Assembly: GCF_000264905.1 (NCBI RefSeq)
Contig: NW_006763140.1
Coordinates: forward strand, 1,589,916-1,653,915
Length of the DNA: 64,000 bases
Origin: Stereum hirsutum FP-91666 SS1
Lineage: Eukaryota > Basidiomycota > Agaricomycetes > Russulales > Stereaceae
Direction: 5' to 3'
The stretch's first letter is position 1; each line of letters starts with the position of its first letter. Shown here in pieces: positions 46,373 through 57,066 of the stretch. Below the pieces are notes generated by a model. That model was not told the DNA's origin and made no database searches. It saw nothing but the letters and a program-made list of their open reading frames with translations. The position numbers and the translations under genes were made by a program.

Positions 46373-47505
46373 TGACCAGACTCATTGAAGTCGAGAGAGC
46401 CCACACTAGATGACTCTTCAGGAACTTGCATATCACCGGTGGACTCCGCTCTCTCTCTATATATTTTTTTTCGTTTCTCCATGTACTTTCCGTTACACCG
46501 TCCACAATCAGGCTCAAAAACTCCGCGTAGCGATCCCAGCGGACAGCCTTTCTCTTTTGTTTTTGTTTTGTGTTGTCTGATTCATTCTTCGTCTCCTCGT
46601 CTCGTCTCCTCTTTACCTCTCCCGGTTATCGCGATTTGCATACGAGCCACGATGGTCCGCGCTACACAATCATTGTCCACGACCTGTACACGTCACCCTG
46701 TCACATCCAACGTCCTCTAACTTTACATCTATCATTACAGTCATATCTCACTACCGTTTGTCTCTCGGCCTATGTCTCTTCTCTGTTACGCTACTTTGCT
46801 CATTTTACAGTCTGTACAACATCTCGTGTCGCATATGCATCTCCTTCCTCCTATAGCTCGGGATCTCCCTCCATGGCTCTATCTTTGTATGTATATATTC
46901 TCGGTGATGGATCCTGAGGGTCATTGATAAGTTTGCTGCTCCGATATCTCGAAAAACTCCCCTGCTAGAGCGGCACACAGTTCAACCAACCACAATCAAT
47001 ACCATATTTGGTCCGGATTTGTTCGCCACTGCAATGGGGCACTTGCCACTGTCGGCGAACGTCTTGGAAGACGGTGTTGTCTGTAGTGGAGTCCCAACAC
47101 TGAAACTGACAGAGACGACGCTGGAGATCTCATATCCCTGCCACTCATACTCTACTACCATCTCTGAACTGGCCTCAAATCCGAAGCAGTCATTGTCCGT
47201 ACTTTCATTTCCATATATCATACCACACTAATGTAGCACACATACAACGTGACGTTCATGCGATATCATTTCCTCGGGGAATCATATAAGAGTAAAGAAG
47301 AAGTCTCAGCGAAGAGAGTGAGAAACAACTCAGGGGATCAATATGTCGCATACTGTAACAAGAGTCCGACAGAAATTCGAACGGAGTAGAGAAAAAAAGC
47401 ATGAGAGACAACACGGGCGTATAGAAAGAAACGTATGCATGGAAGTGCAGAACAGGACTATACAGCACCTACCCCATTCAAGTTCACTGCAGCGTCCTGG
47501 GCGCC
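46373..47505. other. Convergent intergenic region
   Basis: 3' flanks of the PP2C gene (+) and the BAR-domain gene (-). The part 46540-46860 is T/C-rich. A 70-codon plus frame (47019-47231) and its antisense partner are the only notable frames, and I see no support for either. Confidence 0.4.
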
Positions 47506-48810
47506 TCAGTGGTCGCGAGACTTCCTGATGATCGTAATTTAGAGATTATCGAATGGTCGAATTGACGTAGATACTACGAACCTGTATTCTCCTTCGGCAG
47601 CAACGCTCAATTCCTCAATCTCCCCTTGCACGCCTGAGAGAGCCTCGGCCGCGGCGGCGAAGTACATCAACTGGAAGCGGTCAATTTTCATCAGCCACCA
47701 GGCAAACGTGACAGTCTAGAATACGAACCTGGGCTTTGACGAGCTCGTTCAGGTTCTTGATGGGCTCGGGCTATAGGGGCGAAATAATCAGTATCAGACC
47801 AGTGAGCGCACAGACATGGAGGCAAGCGATCAGCTGAATCGTGGGCGGAATTGCGACGTACGTTATCGAGCACGGCCTTCATGAGAGTGATGGCGACCTC
47901 GGTCTTTTGCACGAGATCATCCTCCGCATTCTCGACTTCAAGACGAGCATGCTCCTGTTTGGTGGGTGTGGCATTCTTCAAGCTATTAAATCGCAGGTGG
48001 TCAGTATCAACATGAGCAGTGGAAGGGAAAGTTACATACGTCTGCTTAGCCGCATCCAGTTCCAAGCGGCTAACCCGAACGGCCTGCCTAGCTTTCATGG
48101 CGACAGTAATGCTGGTGGCCAGAGTCGTCTGCCACGGCGCCAAGAAGTTGTTCTGAATTGTCGCGTCGTGAGTCTCCCTCGCGGAAGCAATCTTCTCCCA
48201 AGCCTGGGCGTACTCAGCGAGCGCCCTGCCGAGTTTGTCTTCGGCGCCGAGAGTGTGAGCGGCGGTGGTAGCGGCACGACCCAATGCATGAGGAAGAGTC
48301 TTGTGCTGAGCGGCCAGAGGCGCCGTTGGAGTGGGTGTAGGAAGGTTTGTGCCCTTGAGGTTGGTAGCAGCGAAGGAAGTGAGATTGTGGCCGATTGTGG
48401 TACCGAGTTCCGCGATAGACTCCTGAATCTGTGTGGGGTAGTCGTACGTCTCTGCTTCGTAGACCTTGGTGATCCTGGATAAAACTGGGTCAACAAAGCG
48501 CAGTCAACGTCAACAAGAGCGGGGGTTTGATCTCACTTGAGGATAGTGAGATGGGTGTTGCGCAAGGCATCGACGCGAGCCTCAAGATCCTTGTATTCTA
48601 CATATAAACCAGTAGAATGAGTACACAAAACCCGACAGAGAGTATGATAAACGGACCCTGAGGAAGTTCAGTAATCTCTTCAGCAGATATTTGGCCGAGG
48701 CGCTCCCTAGTAGCCTGAACGGATGAGTTGAAGCCCTTGGCGAACTTGTTAGCGGATTGCCCAATATTGAGCCCCGCAAAAGATGTTTGGAGTTTGTTCC
48801 AGCCTTCCAT
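47506..48810 (-). CDS. BAR-domain protein, GVP36-like, 306 aa
   Basis: Minus-strand exons are 48810-48657, 48597-48537, 48474-48040, 47982-47862, 47770-47729, 47670-47582 and 47524-47506, giving 307 codons. The sequence is helical and heptad-rich throughout. A start ([20 protein letters not shown]) is followed by [20 protein letters not shown] and [20 protein letters not shown], then [20 protein letters not shown] and [20 protein letters not shown]. This matches the BAR-type family of yeast Gvp36, a peripheral Golgi/vesicle protein linked to vacuole shape and endocytosis, which binds curved membranes as a dimer. Length is close to that of Gvp36 (326). An in-frame ATG at 48903 would add 31 residues without family resemblance and would crowd the divergent promoter. 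Confidence 0.88.
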
Positions 48811-49003
48811 GGTCGTCGAGTTATCTCTTGTCGTGGGGGATGGGGTGGAGGGAACGTCGAGGTCAATGGTCGAGGCGGTGTTGCACGAGCGTTGCACGTC
48901 CATTCCAGGCGTATGACGTAATCAGGCCAACCCCGCGGTCACGACGCGCATTACGCGTCGGGTCGAAAGGCGTCCCATCTCTACTTGCATACGTACCCTC
49001 ATC

Positions 49004-50182
49004 ATGGCCTCTACATATCGCTCAGCTGGTTTCGACTTCTCTAACCAAGTCCGGTGGGTGTCTACTGTGCTCTCGGGCTTTGGATGAAATATTCACGTCT
49101 GCTTTCTCCTTACATAGCAATTCCTTCTTGCAAGGGAAAGGCGTCGGCGTGCCTAAGGCCACCAGCACCGGTACTACAATCGTCGGCTGCCTGTTCAGGG
49201 ATGGAATCGTGCTCGGTGCGGATACTCGTGCTACAGAGGGAGAAATTGTAGCCGACAAGAACTGTGAAAAGGTGCGTGGCTCTCACAACAAGCCCAGTTC
49301 AATTCGCCACACTGACGGAGTCCTAAGATCCACTACATAACAGATAGCATTAGATGCTGTGGCGCCGGCACCGCTGCAGACACCGAGTTCACAACTGCCC
49401 TTATCTCATCCAATATGGAGCTTCACACCCTCTCAACCGGCAGGAAGCCAAGGGTAGTCACTGCCATGACCATGCTTAAACAGATGCTTTATCAGTATGT
49501 CTGCATTATTTAACCTCTGCACCTCTGCTAGTTTCCGCGCTCTCTCCTATATTCCATGGATCGTTGCCAATATATTTGTGATCGTTTCGTCTGACCATGC
49601 CCTGACGCCCCACAGATACCAGGGCCAGATTGGTGCAGCACTTGTCCTTGGAGGCGTGGACGCCACCGGGCCTCATCTCTTCACGATCCACCCACATGGC
49701 TCAACAGACAAGCTGCCATACGTGACTATGGGATCCGGCTCGCTCGCTGCCATGGCCGTCTTCGAGTCTGGTTGGAAACCAGACATGTCGGTACGTCCTT
49801 TCTCACGGTGCCACTTGAATAGTTTCCCTTGGCTTTTGAGCTACGCTCATTCATTTCGACTGGTTTGTGCCGCATGTAGCGCGAGGACGCTCTTGCAATT
49901 GTCACTGCTGCTATCTCTGCTGGTATCTTCAACGACCTTGGCTCAGGATCCAACGTCGACGCCTGCGTCATCACAGCGAACTCTACCGAGATGCTCCGGA
50001 ACTTCGTCAAGCCCAACGAAAGGGCCCAGAAAGAAAGAAGATACAAGTTCAGGGAGGGAACGACTGCTTGGACTGCGGAGAAAATCAGGAGTCTAGTGGT
50101 CGAGGAGAAGACGATTGGGTTGGGAGGAGGCGTTGGGCAGACCGAGATGAGGGGGACCGGGGAGGAGATGGACACAAGCTGA
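49004..50182 (+). CDS. PUP1: 20S proteasome subunit beta2 (trypsin-like activity), 282 aa
   Basis: Exons 49004-49053, 49118-49271, 49328-49494, 49616-49790 and 49880-50182 give 283 codons. A 35-residue propeptide ends in ATSTG, and autocatalytic cleavage would expose Thr36 of [20 protein letters not shown]. The catalytic partners are in place: Asp52 (mature Asp17) and Lys68 (mature Lys33). Other beta2 landmarks are [32 protein letters not shown] written across an intron, [20 protein letters not shown] and [20 protein letters not shown]. The C-terminal arm that reaches around beta3 is present. This subunit cleaves after basic residues. The assignment to beta2 rather than another beta subunit rests on the GCC-type core and the long C-terminal extension. 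Confidence 0.96.
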
Positions 50183-50657
50183 ACGGTGACACTGTAATTG
50201 TACCTGGGAACATGGCATCCACAAACGCAATGGTTGTACGATTTTGTTCTTGTGCCTTTGTGTCTGGACCATCACTAGACAATATGTACAGCTGAGTACG
50301 CATCTCGCGAATTGGCATCGCCCATCACTGGCTGTCATCAGAGTTTGCGATGCAGAACACAGATATGCAGGCGAAAAACTCTTGTGAGTGCGAGTACAGT
50401 ACAGGATCCTCGAAAGAACTGTGTTTTTGATAACGCACCGTTTCCACCGCCATAGTGGACGTCGAATGGCGGGACCTAGAGGACATGGAAATCGTCCTGA
50501 CTCTCCAACACTAAATGTCATTTGATGCACGTGACACGCGCGTCCAACGCGGCGCGCCGCGCGCTTCAGAGTTCTCAGTTCTCCTCTCCAAGTCCGCTCA
50601 AGCCTTGTCATCACTCAACTCGTCCTGGGCGACATCGCCTTGCCTTGACCTTACCTG
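50183..50657. other. Intergenic, promoter of the GT69 gene
   Basis: No gene is seen. Around 50545-50565 a CpG-rich alternating palindrome (GCGGCGCGCCGC) lies about 100 bp upstream of the next start codon. Confidence 0.35.
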
Positions 50658-52587
50658 ATGGCATTCCTGTTTCGACGTCGAAATGCGACCAGGATTATCA
50701 CTGTCGCTTCCCTTGTGCTGCTCGCCAAGGTCATCTTCACTTCGCCCCCTCCTGCGCAGACCCAAGAAATACAGGAGCAGAACGTACTTGACTTGGTATC
50801 CCGCTCCGACAATGTTCTCGACGTCCGTAGACACAAGTTTCTTCAGACGCGCATGGGAAGGGACGAGGGTCAGGACATATTCTCCGACATTGTGATGAAT
50901 GGTGTGGACGATTATTGGGAACGATTTCAAAAGCCTTAGTTCGTGCCAAAACAACATGATATCGTACCTGCTACTGACCAGAATGATACGAATTAGCATA
51001 ATAGGCAAAGAAACCGCCCACATGGATGCTCAAGGTGTCATGACGTCGATTGAACAGCTATTCTCGCTCAACGGCTGGGTCGCTGCCCTGTGTCCGACGC
51101 TTACTCGACCATTCGATCAGAACAAGCACGAAGACGCCTACGACGACATCATATCCAAAAATCACCTTTACTACGTTGCCATTATAATTCATTCCGCGGA
51201 CCACTTCCTCGTAGACCAGCTCGCAGTTATCGTGCAACTTGCTAAGCGATTTGGTCCCTCAAACCTTTTCGTCTCCATGCTTGATTACGACTCCACGGAC
51301 AGTACTGCGACATTAACCGACTTGAGCGAGGCAGTCCTTACGCTCCTCGGCGTCCCATTCAGGATCAGAAGAGTCCCTGGTATGACGGAGGACCCACTCA
51401 TGGCTTATTATCCACTAGAGGAGGCACACACCCGTAATCTCGCCCTAGAGCCTCTGAAAGAGCTTTGGTTAAAGCGGAAAATCAAGTTCCACAGGGTAAT
51501 ATGGCTCAAAGGTTTCACGTGTCCAAACGATATTCTCGAGACGCTCAAAGTGAGCGAGGTAAATGAGGCGGCTATGGTATGCGGGATGGACTGGGCAGAG
51601 CATAACGGCTTCTTCATTTTCTCGGATCGGTATGTCCCGCATCATCATCTCTCGAGGCTCCTTCTGATCTAAGAGGGTGTTCAGCTGGCGAACGCGAGAT
51701 ATCAACGGCGACCAATTTCGTCAGTCGAAGTCTTCTTCAAAGCCAGACGCTGTCCCTCCTCGAGATGCCGCTGGCGCTCAGCGCTATTCCCAACATCTGC
51801 CCTTCCAGGTATTCTGTTGCGAATCTGGTACACACGTCGTCGATCCCGCCCAATCTTATTACGAAGGCATCTCGTATCGCGCGGGATCTGATTTCCACAA
51901 TACGACCTCCAAAGAAAGCGCAAAGGAGCGAGACCCAGATGCGCCATGTCTAGACAGTAGTCAGGCCTGGTTTTGTAGGGATTTATGGGCATCGAAGGCG
52001 AGGGCTGGTATGAAGGACATGAGCAGAGATGAACCTGATGGGATAAGGGTCGGAAAACGTGCTGCTGAGGATGTAGTGGAGGTTGACGAGGCGGCCGACG
52101 CCGGAAAGGAGGGCATCGGCCATAGGCAAGTTGCCGAGGAGGCGGATGCAGATGCAAACGCAGGATCAGACTACGATGCCATGCCAGACTCCGACGTTCC
52201 TCTTGAGGACGCACTTCCACCGCCCAGGTTCAGCATAGCCAATTCCTTATTTCCACCAGCGAGGATTCTCGTCAATCCGCGGTGCGTGACGACGTACGCC
52301 GGTGTCAGCCACACGCAACTTGCTCTCGACTTATTTGGGGGGCCGGAGAGAGAAGCTAGGGTTAACGAAGGAGTGAGGAAGTATCAATTAGAGGATTGGG
52401 AGGGTGCACCCGAAAGTTTTGTATGCCAAGAACAAAGGTATGTATGATTGCATCTTCGTTTTGACCACTTCTATTTCCTTTCTAATCGACCCTTCTTTAT
52501 TACAGGCAAACTGGAGGGAGGAAAGCAACTAAAACCCAGAGACGTTTGGGGTTCTCAATTCATGAGGAACTTGAGAGAGAACCATGA
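50658..52587 (+). CDS. GT69 (Cap59/CMT1-type) alpha-1,3-mannosyltransferase-like protein, 582 aa
   Basis: Exons 50658-50938, 50997-51629, 51685-52437 and 52506-52587 give 583 codons. The protein begins with a basic stretch and one membrane anchor (RIITVASLVLLAKVIFTSPP), a type II Golgi layout. The catalytic part follows the CAP59_mtransfer family: MTSIEQLFSLNGW, NHLYYVAIIIHSADHFLVDQ, PSNLFVSMLDYDSTDSTATL, FHRVIWLKGFTCPNDILETL, AAMVCGMDWAEHN, RWRTRDINGDQF and LPFQVFCCESGTHVVDP. Family members include the Cryptococcus capsule proteins Cap59 and Cmt1. The usual downstream IND-type aspartate motif is less clear here (WLKGFTCPNDI). An acidic low-complexity segment (about residues 430-490) is inserted before the final IANSLFPPARILVNPRCVTT block. 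The acceptor is unknown; wall or glycolipid mannosylation is inference. Confidence 0.82.
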
Positions 52588-52990
52588 TCAGGTGCCACAT
52601 TATTGGACATTTTGATGAATCTGTTTTTCTTATATTATCCCTATGATCATAACTCTAATATTGTATAAGGTTGGCATAAGGCCCATCATGATTACAGCTG
52701 TTTGCAGTACTCAAGGCGCAGCGCGGATTTTTTCCCAGAAAGAACCGTTTTGCATTTTCGGAGAGTATATCACCTGTAACACCTTCAAAATGTTGCCCAA
52801 ACATTATATGAGCGGACACCCCTTGCGAATACAAAGACAACCATGTTCTCAAAAATCCAGCCAGTTCATTTTGTGGTTTGCTACGGCTCGAAGTGTGGCC
52901 CAGAACTGTAACTTTGTGCATGTTCAGCTTCCTGGACTGTCAGAAGATTATTTTGTCTATTCTTCTCATTGAAATCAATGTAATAGTATA
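52588..52990. other. AT-rich spacer at the edge of the repeat island
   Basis: No gene is supported. The sequence turns AT-rich compared with the block to the left, and a 109-codon frame (52643-52972) has no motif. Confidence 0.35.
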
Positions 52991-52998
52991 TTTTTCGT

Positions 52999-53340
52999 CA
53001 AGGGGGTCGCGAAGCGACGCCAAAATACACGAGGTCGAATTCCGACGTCTTATTGGGCACGGAGAATTGTCCCGATTTTTTCGGAATCTCAAAGTTCAAA
53101 ATTGATCCGGGGGGGTAAATTTTGTGGATATCTGAGAATATCCGCCTTGAATATTCTGACATTTTTTACGATTTTTCCTCGCTCCTGTAAGCCAGTCCCA
53201 GTTTCTCGAGGACGGGCACCCTAACTACCTACGTAATAAAATTACTATATATAGTAGTAAGTTCCCAGCCAATTCCCTTTACAGGCAGGTGCTTCGCACG
53301 GTACCCCCGTAGTGGTCGCTTCGCTCCCGCGACCCCCTTG
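52999..53340. mobile_element. Second hAT-type MITE, 342 bp, 8-bp target duplication
   Basis: The element starts CAAGGGGGTCGCG and ends with its exact inverted complement CGCGACCCCCTTG (13 bp perfect). It is flanked on both sides by TTTTTCGT (52991-52998 and 53341-53348). The 8-bp duplication and the CAAGG terminus fit hAT transposons. A GAAGCGAC word is shared just inside both ends in inverted orientation. The interior is AT-rich with small palindromes (around 53236-53265) and has no transposase frame. It is unrelated in sequence to the MITE at 10423-10859. Confidence 0.75.
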
Positions 53341-53348
53341 TTTTTCGT

Positions 53349-54046
53349 ATACCGTGCCCTTTGTTTGACCAAAAGCAAAAGCCAGCAAATTGAGAAAGAG
53401 GTGAAACATAGCTGAAACAGTGCTATATATGTCACACTTTTCAACACCAATACAAGCTCAAAAACTGTGAGGATATTCTGTGCATATACTGAACATACTG
53501 TGAGAATAACTGTAAGCCACGCCGGTACCTTGAGGTTATACCGTGAGAGAACCAGACCAGATGGTAAGATTCCACAGATAGACTACGTAGGTACAAAAGT
53601 GACTGGGGCTCCCCAAGGTGAGGAAGCCCCGTTAAATACTACGAGATATGACAAATACTGTATCATAACCACATGCACACCAGAGATACGACAGACCGTG
53701 ACTACGGCCAAGAAAGATAAGGTAGTATCTCTATCCATCTCCTCAATACCACCAGATACAAGAGCACAAGTAGTTCAACTACTGAAGACCTTACGGCACG
53801 GGTCTCGGAAGACTCTGTGGGCCTTACACCTGCCCTCTCCAGCAAAAGCCATGGGCGAGAGCAAAACAAGAAAAGAGAAAAGAAATCAATCAAGAAACGA
53901 GACAAAAAATGAGTATCTTCAAAACTGAAAGATATAGTCCAGACTCCATGTGGGCTACAATGTGTGACTCCACTGATGTGAGAGATTAATAGTATGTGTA
54001 GGATGCATGATCCACAAGGGTCATACATCATTGGAACATCCATCCT
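53349..54046. other. Repeat-island spacer with one unexplained frame
   Basis: A 153-codon plus-strand frame (53467-53928) gives a Lys/Arg/Thr-rich product without a recognisable motif. It could be a relic of an element; I do not call it a gene. Confidence 0.25.
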
Positions 54047-54816
54047 CTACCTCCACACCTTCCTGCCCTTCCTCTTAGGCCTCCATGTCTCCGGTTCCTG
54101 CTCGGCCTCTGCGACATCCTTGTCCATCTCCTGTAGTGTATCCTCCATTATCGGCTCCTCAATAGACGGACCCGCTTGCTCTTTGTCCGCGTCAACGTCC
54201 ATGTTAGCATTTGCCTCCACAGATGGTGACAACACTCCTGCCAAAAATGTGTCGGCAGAGGTAGTAGGGCTGCGAGGGCTGTCGAGGTGGTGTCTGGAGC
54301 GGGCACACTGATGTCAGTGTTTGTGGCATCGGGCATGCCTTCGGGGTTGCTTTTATACTGCCCCAGAAGCTCCGTAGACATGAAGGGAGCCACCAGTGTG
54401 TTGTCAGACAGCAAGGGTAGCTCCGTGTATGATAGGGCGATGTTGTACCACATCTGCAGGTCGAAGAAGTGATCTTCGCAGTTATTCATGGCTATGTAGC
54501 ACTTAACGAACTCCTGCACCCAATGGACAGAGTTGTTTGGCTCTTCCAGTGTAACCCCACAATGAGCAAGGAAACAAAGTACTTTGTCCTGCTCGATATC
54601 GGGGTTCACCGGGCAATGGTAATTGCACTGCTTATGGCCAATGGTGATGTGCTTTGCGTTGAGCAGGGTGTTATAAAAACCGGGTTGCATCATGATTTTT
54701 GCAATGAGCAGGAGGAACTTCCTCCTAGTTTGCTCGGTGACCGGTCCTGAGCCTTGGTGGTGGCCGCTGCATATGTTGAGTCGGCTGTAGCACACCGACG
54801 AGCGGACTGAGGACAC
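54047..54816 (-). pseudogene. Broken hypothetical gene with a frame change
   Basis: A minus-strand frame from 54816 reads plausible protein (MMQPGFYNTLLNAKHITIGH, HWVQEFVKCYIAMNNCEDHF, DLQMWYNIALSYTELPLLSD) to about 54250. The likely continuation, with a typical acidic tail (AGVLSPSVEANANMDVDADK, EEPIMEDTLQEMDKDVAEAE) and a basic end (RPKRKGRKVWR), lies in another frame that ends at 54047. The switch falls around 54240-54265, with no convincing splice pair, so a frameshift is more likely. The upstream end is not resolved. I do not recognise the family; such orphan frames are common in transposon-rich Agaricomycete regions. Confidence 0.35.
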
Positions 54817-55180
54817 ACAAAATTAATGCCGTCATCATTCTTAGATTACACAATCCCACAAGAGATTATACGTTTGGCATTTGGGAAGGCATCCTTGACC
54901 CGGATGTTGTAGTTCGTCCAGGCCATATGAACTGAAAGATCATTATATGCCAGGGATTGTTTCGGAGGTTTGCCACAGGTGAGTCAGGTGGCCTTGATCT
55001 GCAATTTTATGGCAGCGAAATGGTCACCAGTAGCTGCTGACAAAGAGCCCGCGGTGGATTAATCTTCCAGTGCTCTCTCCCTAGCCTTATCCTGGTTTCT
55101 CTAATTCTGGATAGCCCAGATCTGCCATGTCGTCTTTTTCTCGGACTTTGTTCTCTGCGCTTGCGAGACAAAGGCACGCA
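54817..55180. other. Spacer, nothing identified
   Basis: No frame or repeat stands out. It may contain upstream exons of the broken gene ending at 54816, but I could not link them. Confidence 0.3.
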
Positions 55181-55608
55181 TCAATTTGATTGCGCCTCCT
55201 CGTCTCGCTGCTGGAATGGATGTATTGTGGGCCCAACTATTGGCTCTTTTACCTTGCTTGCAAGGTCCCTGGACATCCACAAATCATGGGAAGAACAATA
55301 CAGCATCAACCAGTGTTCCCCAGCACTCCCGTCATTTGCTGTCATTTTATGCTTCAAGGCTTGCGTTGAATACACATTCTTATCCTCTATGTTTTTTGCT
55401 CCAAAAGCAGCTTCAAGAATGTTTGCTCTGATGATATAACCACCATAGTCCTGAGATTTCTGGGTGTAATTGGGCTGCCCACTATCTCCATTGCTTGGTC
55501 TACCAAATCAGCTGTCTTGTCTGCTAGAGCCCAAAACTCTTCTGCATGGTCACGGTGTCTGTTCAAGAAGGGTTTATTGTCAAAACTCCAAACTAACCAA
55601 ACAGTCAA
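55181..55608 (-). pseudogene. Relic of an unknown coding sequence
   Basis: Two short minus-strand frames (55608-55387 and 55375-55181) give protein-like stretches such as DHAEEFWALADKTADLVDQA followed by MEIVGSPITPRNLRTMVVIS and DGSAGEHWLMLYCSSHDLW. They sit in register as pieces of a broken gene with no intact start or end. The source family is unknown. Confidence 0.25.
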
Positions 55609-57066
55609 TCCCCAAGAGCTCTATGACAGTACTACATTCCAGTCAATGTGGCTGAGAATTGGTGTGGCATGTCAATTTGTGTGGCTCAGTACAACGAGCA
55701 TATACATTTGCATGTAACAAAGCACGGCCATTGACCCATCTCCCCAGTCTCAATGATATCTGCAATGTTGATAACTCAGATATTAGTTGACCGAAGTACT
55801 TTGTTTTACTTCGTTAATGAGAAATTGTGCACATAGCAAAGTATATATGTCAAGCAAGGTGTTCGGCGACAAAGTTGACACTTCTCCAGTGCAAAGAGTC
55901 CACTGCCAAAATATTAATAGCTCTTTATAAAGAGCATGGGCTGGTGGGTATTCTGGCTGGGAAAATGAGGTCTCTACGTATCCATGTATCTGCGTGCTCT
56001 CTCCACCTGCCCTCTCCGCATATCTGTGAGCCCTGTCAACCCGCCCTCTCTGCCCTCAATCCCTCCCGCACTCCCCCCCTCCACCCTCAACGCGTCTCTG
56101 CACACCCTCTCCCCATCTCCGCATATCCGCCCACCCTCGACACGCTCCCATGCACCCCTCAACATGTTCCGCACATCCATCCCACTCTCCGGTTCCCTCG
56201 CCATCAAGCTCCCGGTCAACACCCTCTGCAAGCCCCAGAGACCTATAGATTGAGCCCACAGGTCCGAGCATAGGATAAATGTGTCGTGTCTCCTTTGCCG
56301 GCTCTGAGGCTCGGTTTTTTGTCACTTTGGCAGTACTTCCGCCCCTCAAGACTCACTTTCGCGCTCTATGTGCCTCCATCCATTTTAGGGGGTTCTGACA
56401 CCCCTTTCGCGCCGGTTTTGACACTCTTCGTGTCGAGGGGTTGGTGCTTTCTTCTTTTTATTGGTGTGTTTTCTCTGGTCCTTCACCTTAGTTATTGTAC
56501 TAACTCAGTTTCCTCAACATTTTTCAACTCATCATCATCATCGGCTCCTTCTCCAATGATTTCCGTGAGTATTTTCTTTACTTTTTTTTGTCTCAGTTAT
56601 CATACTGACATCGTTTCCTTGATGTTTCCAATTTATTATCCGCTTATAACATGCTTTTGGTGTTCTTCTACTCGTCATTGCCACCGTCCCCATCCTCGAC
56701 GATTCCCGTGAGTTCCTCTCCTTGAGTCTATGTCATAAAATTTGCTCACTCTTTGATATTCCTCCTCTGTTTTGCCAGTGTTCCAACACATCCATCGCAA
56801 CACGTTCGTGCTTGACGGCTGCTCAAGACCTTCCTTCGTTTTTCCGTTCCTTAGGTACGTCTTTTGCTCTTCCTCGTCGTGCATATCACACTGATTAGAT
56901 ATTCACAGTATCTCTCTGTCATGTCGACCACTCCCTCAAGCTCTTCCACACCTCCACTCTATGATGGTAAACTATCTCATTTATTCTTTTTTGTTTCTGT
57001 CCTGTACTCATCAATGATCAATTGGGATAGCCGAAATGTGGAATACCTGGCTCGTCGCCACCACGA
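55609..57066. other. Repeat-island spacer with a C-rich tract
   Basis: From about 55995 to 56235 the plus strand is markedly C-rich (words such as CCCTCTCCGCATATC recur loosely), which keeps frames open on both strands. From 56290 to 56900 the sequence is T-rich. An ATG at 56921 followed by a Ser/Thr-rich stretch may be the first exon of the decayed gene that follows. Confidence 0.35.
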
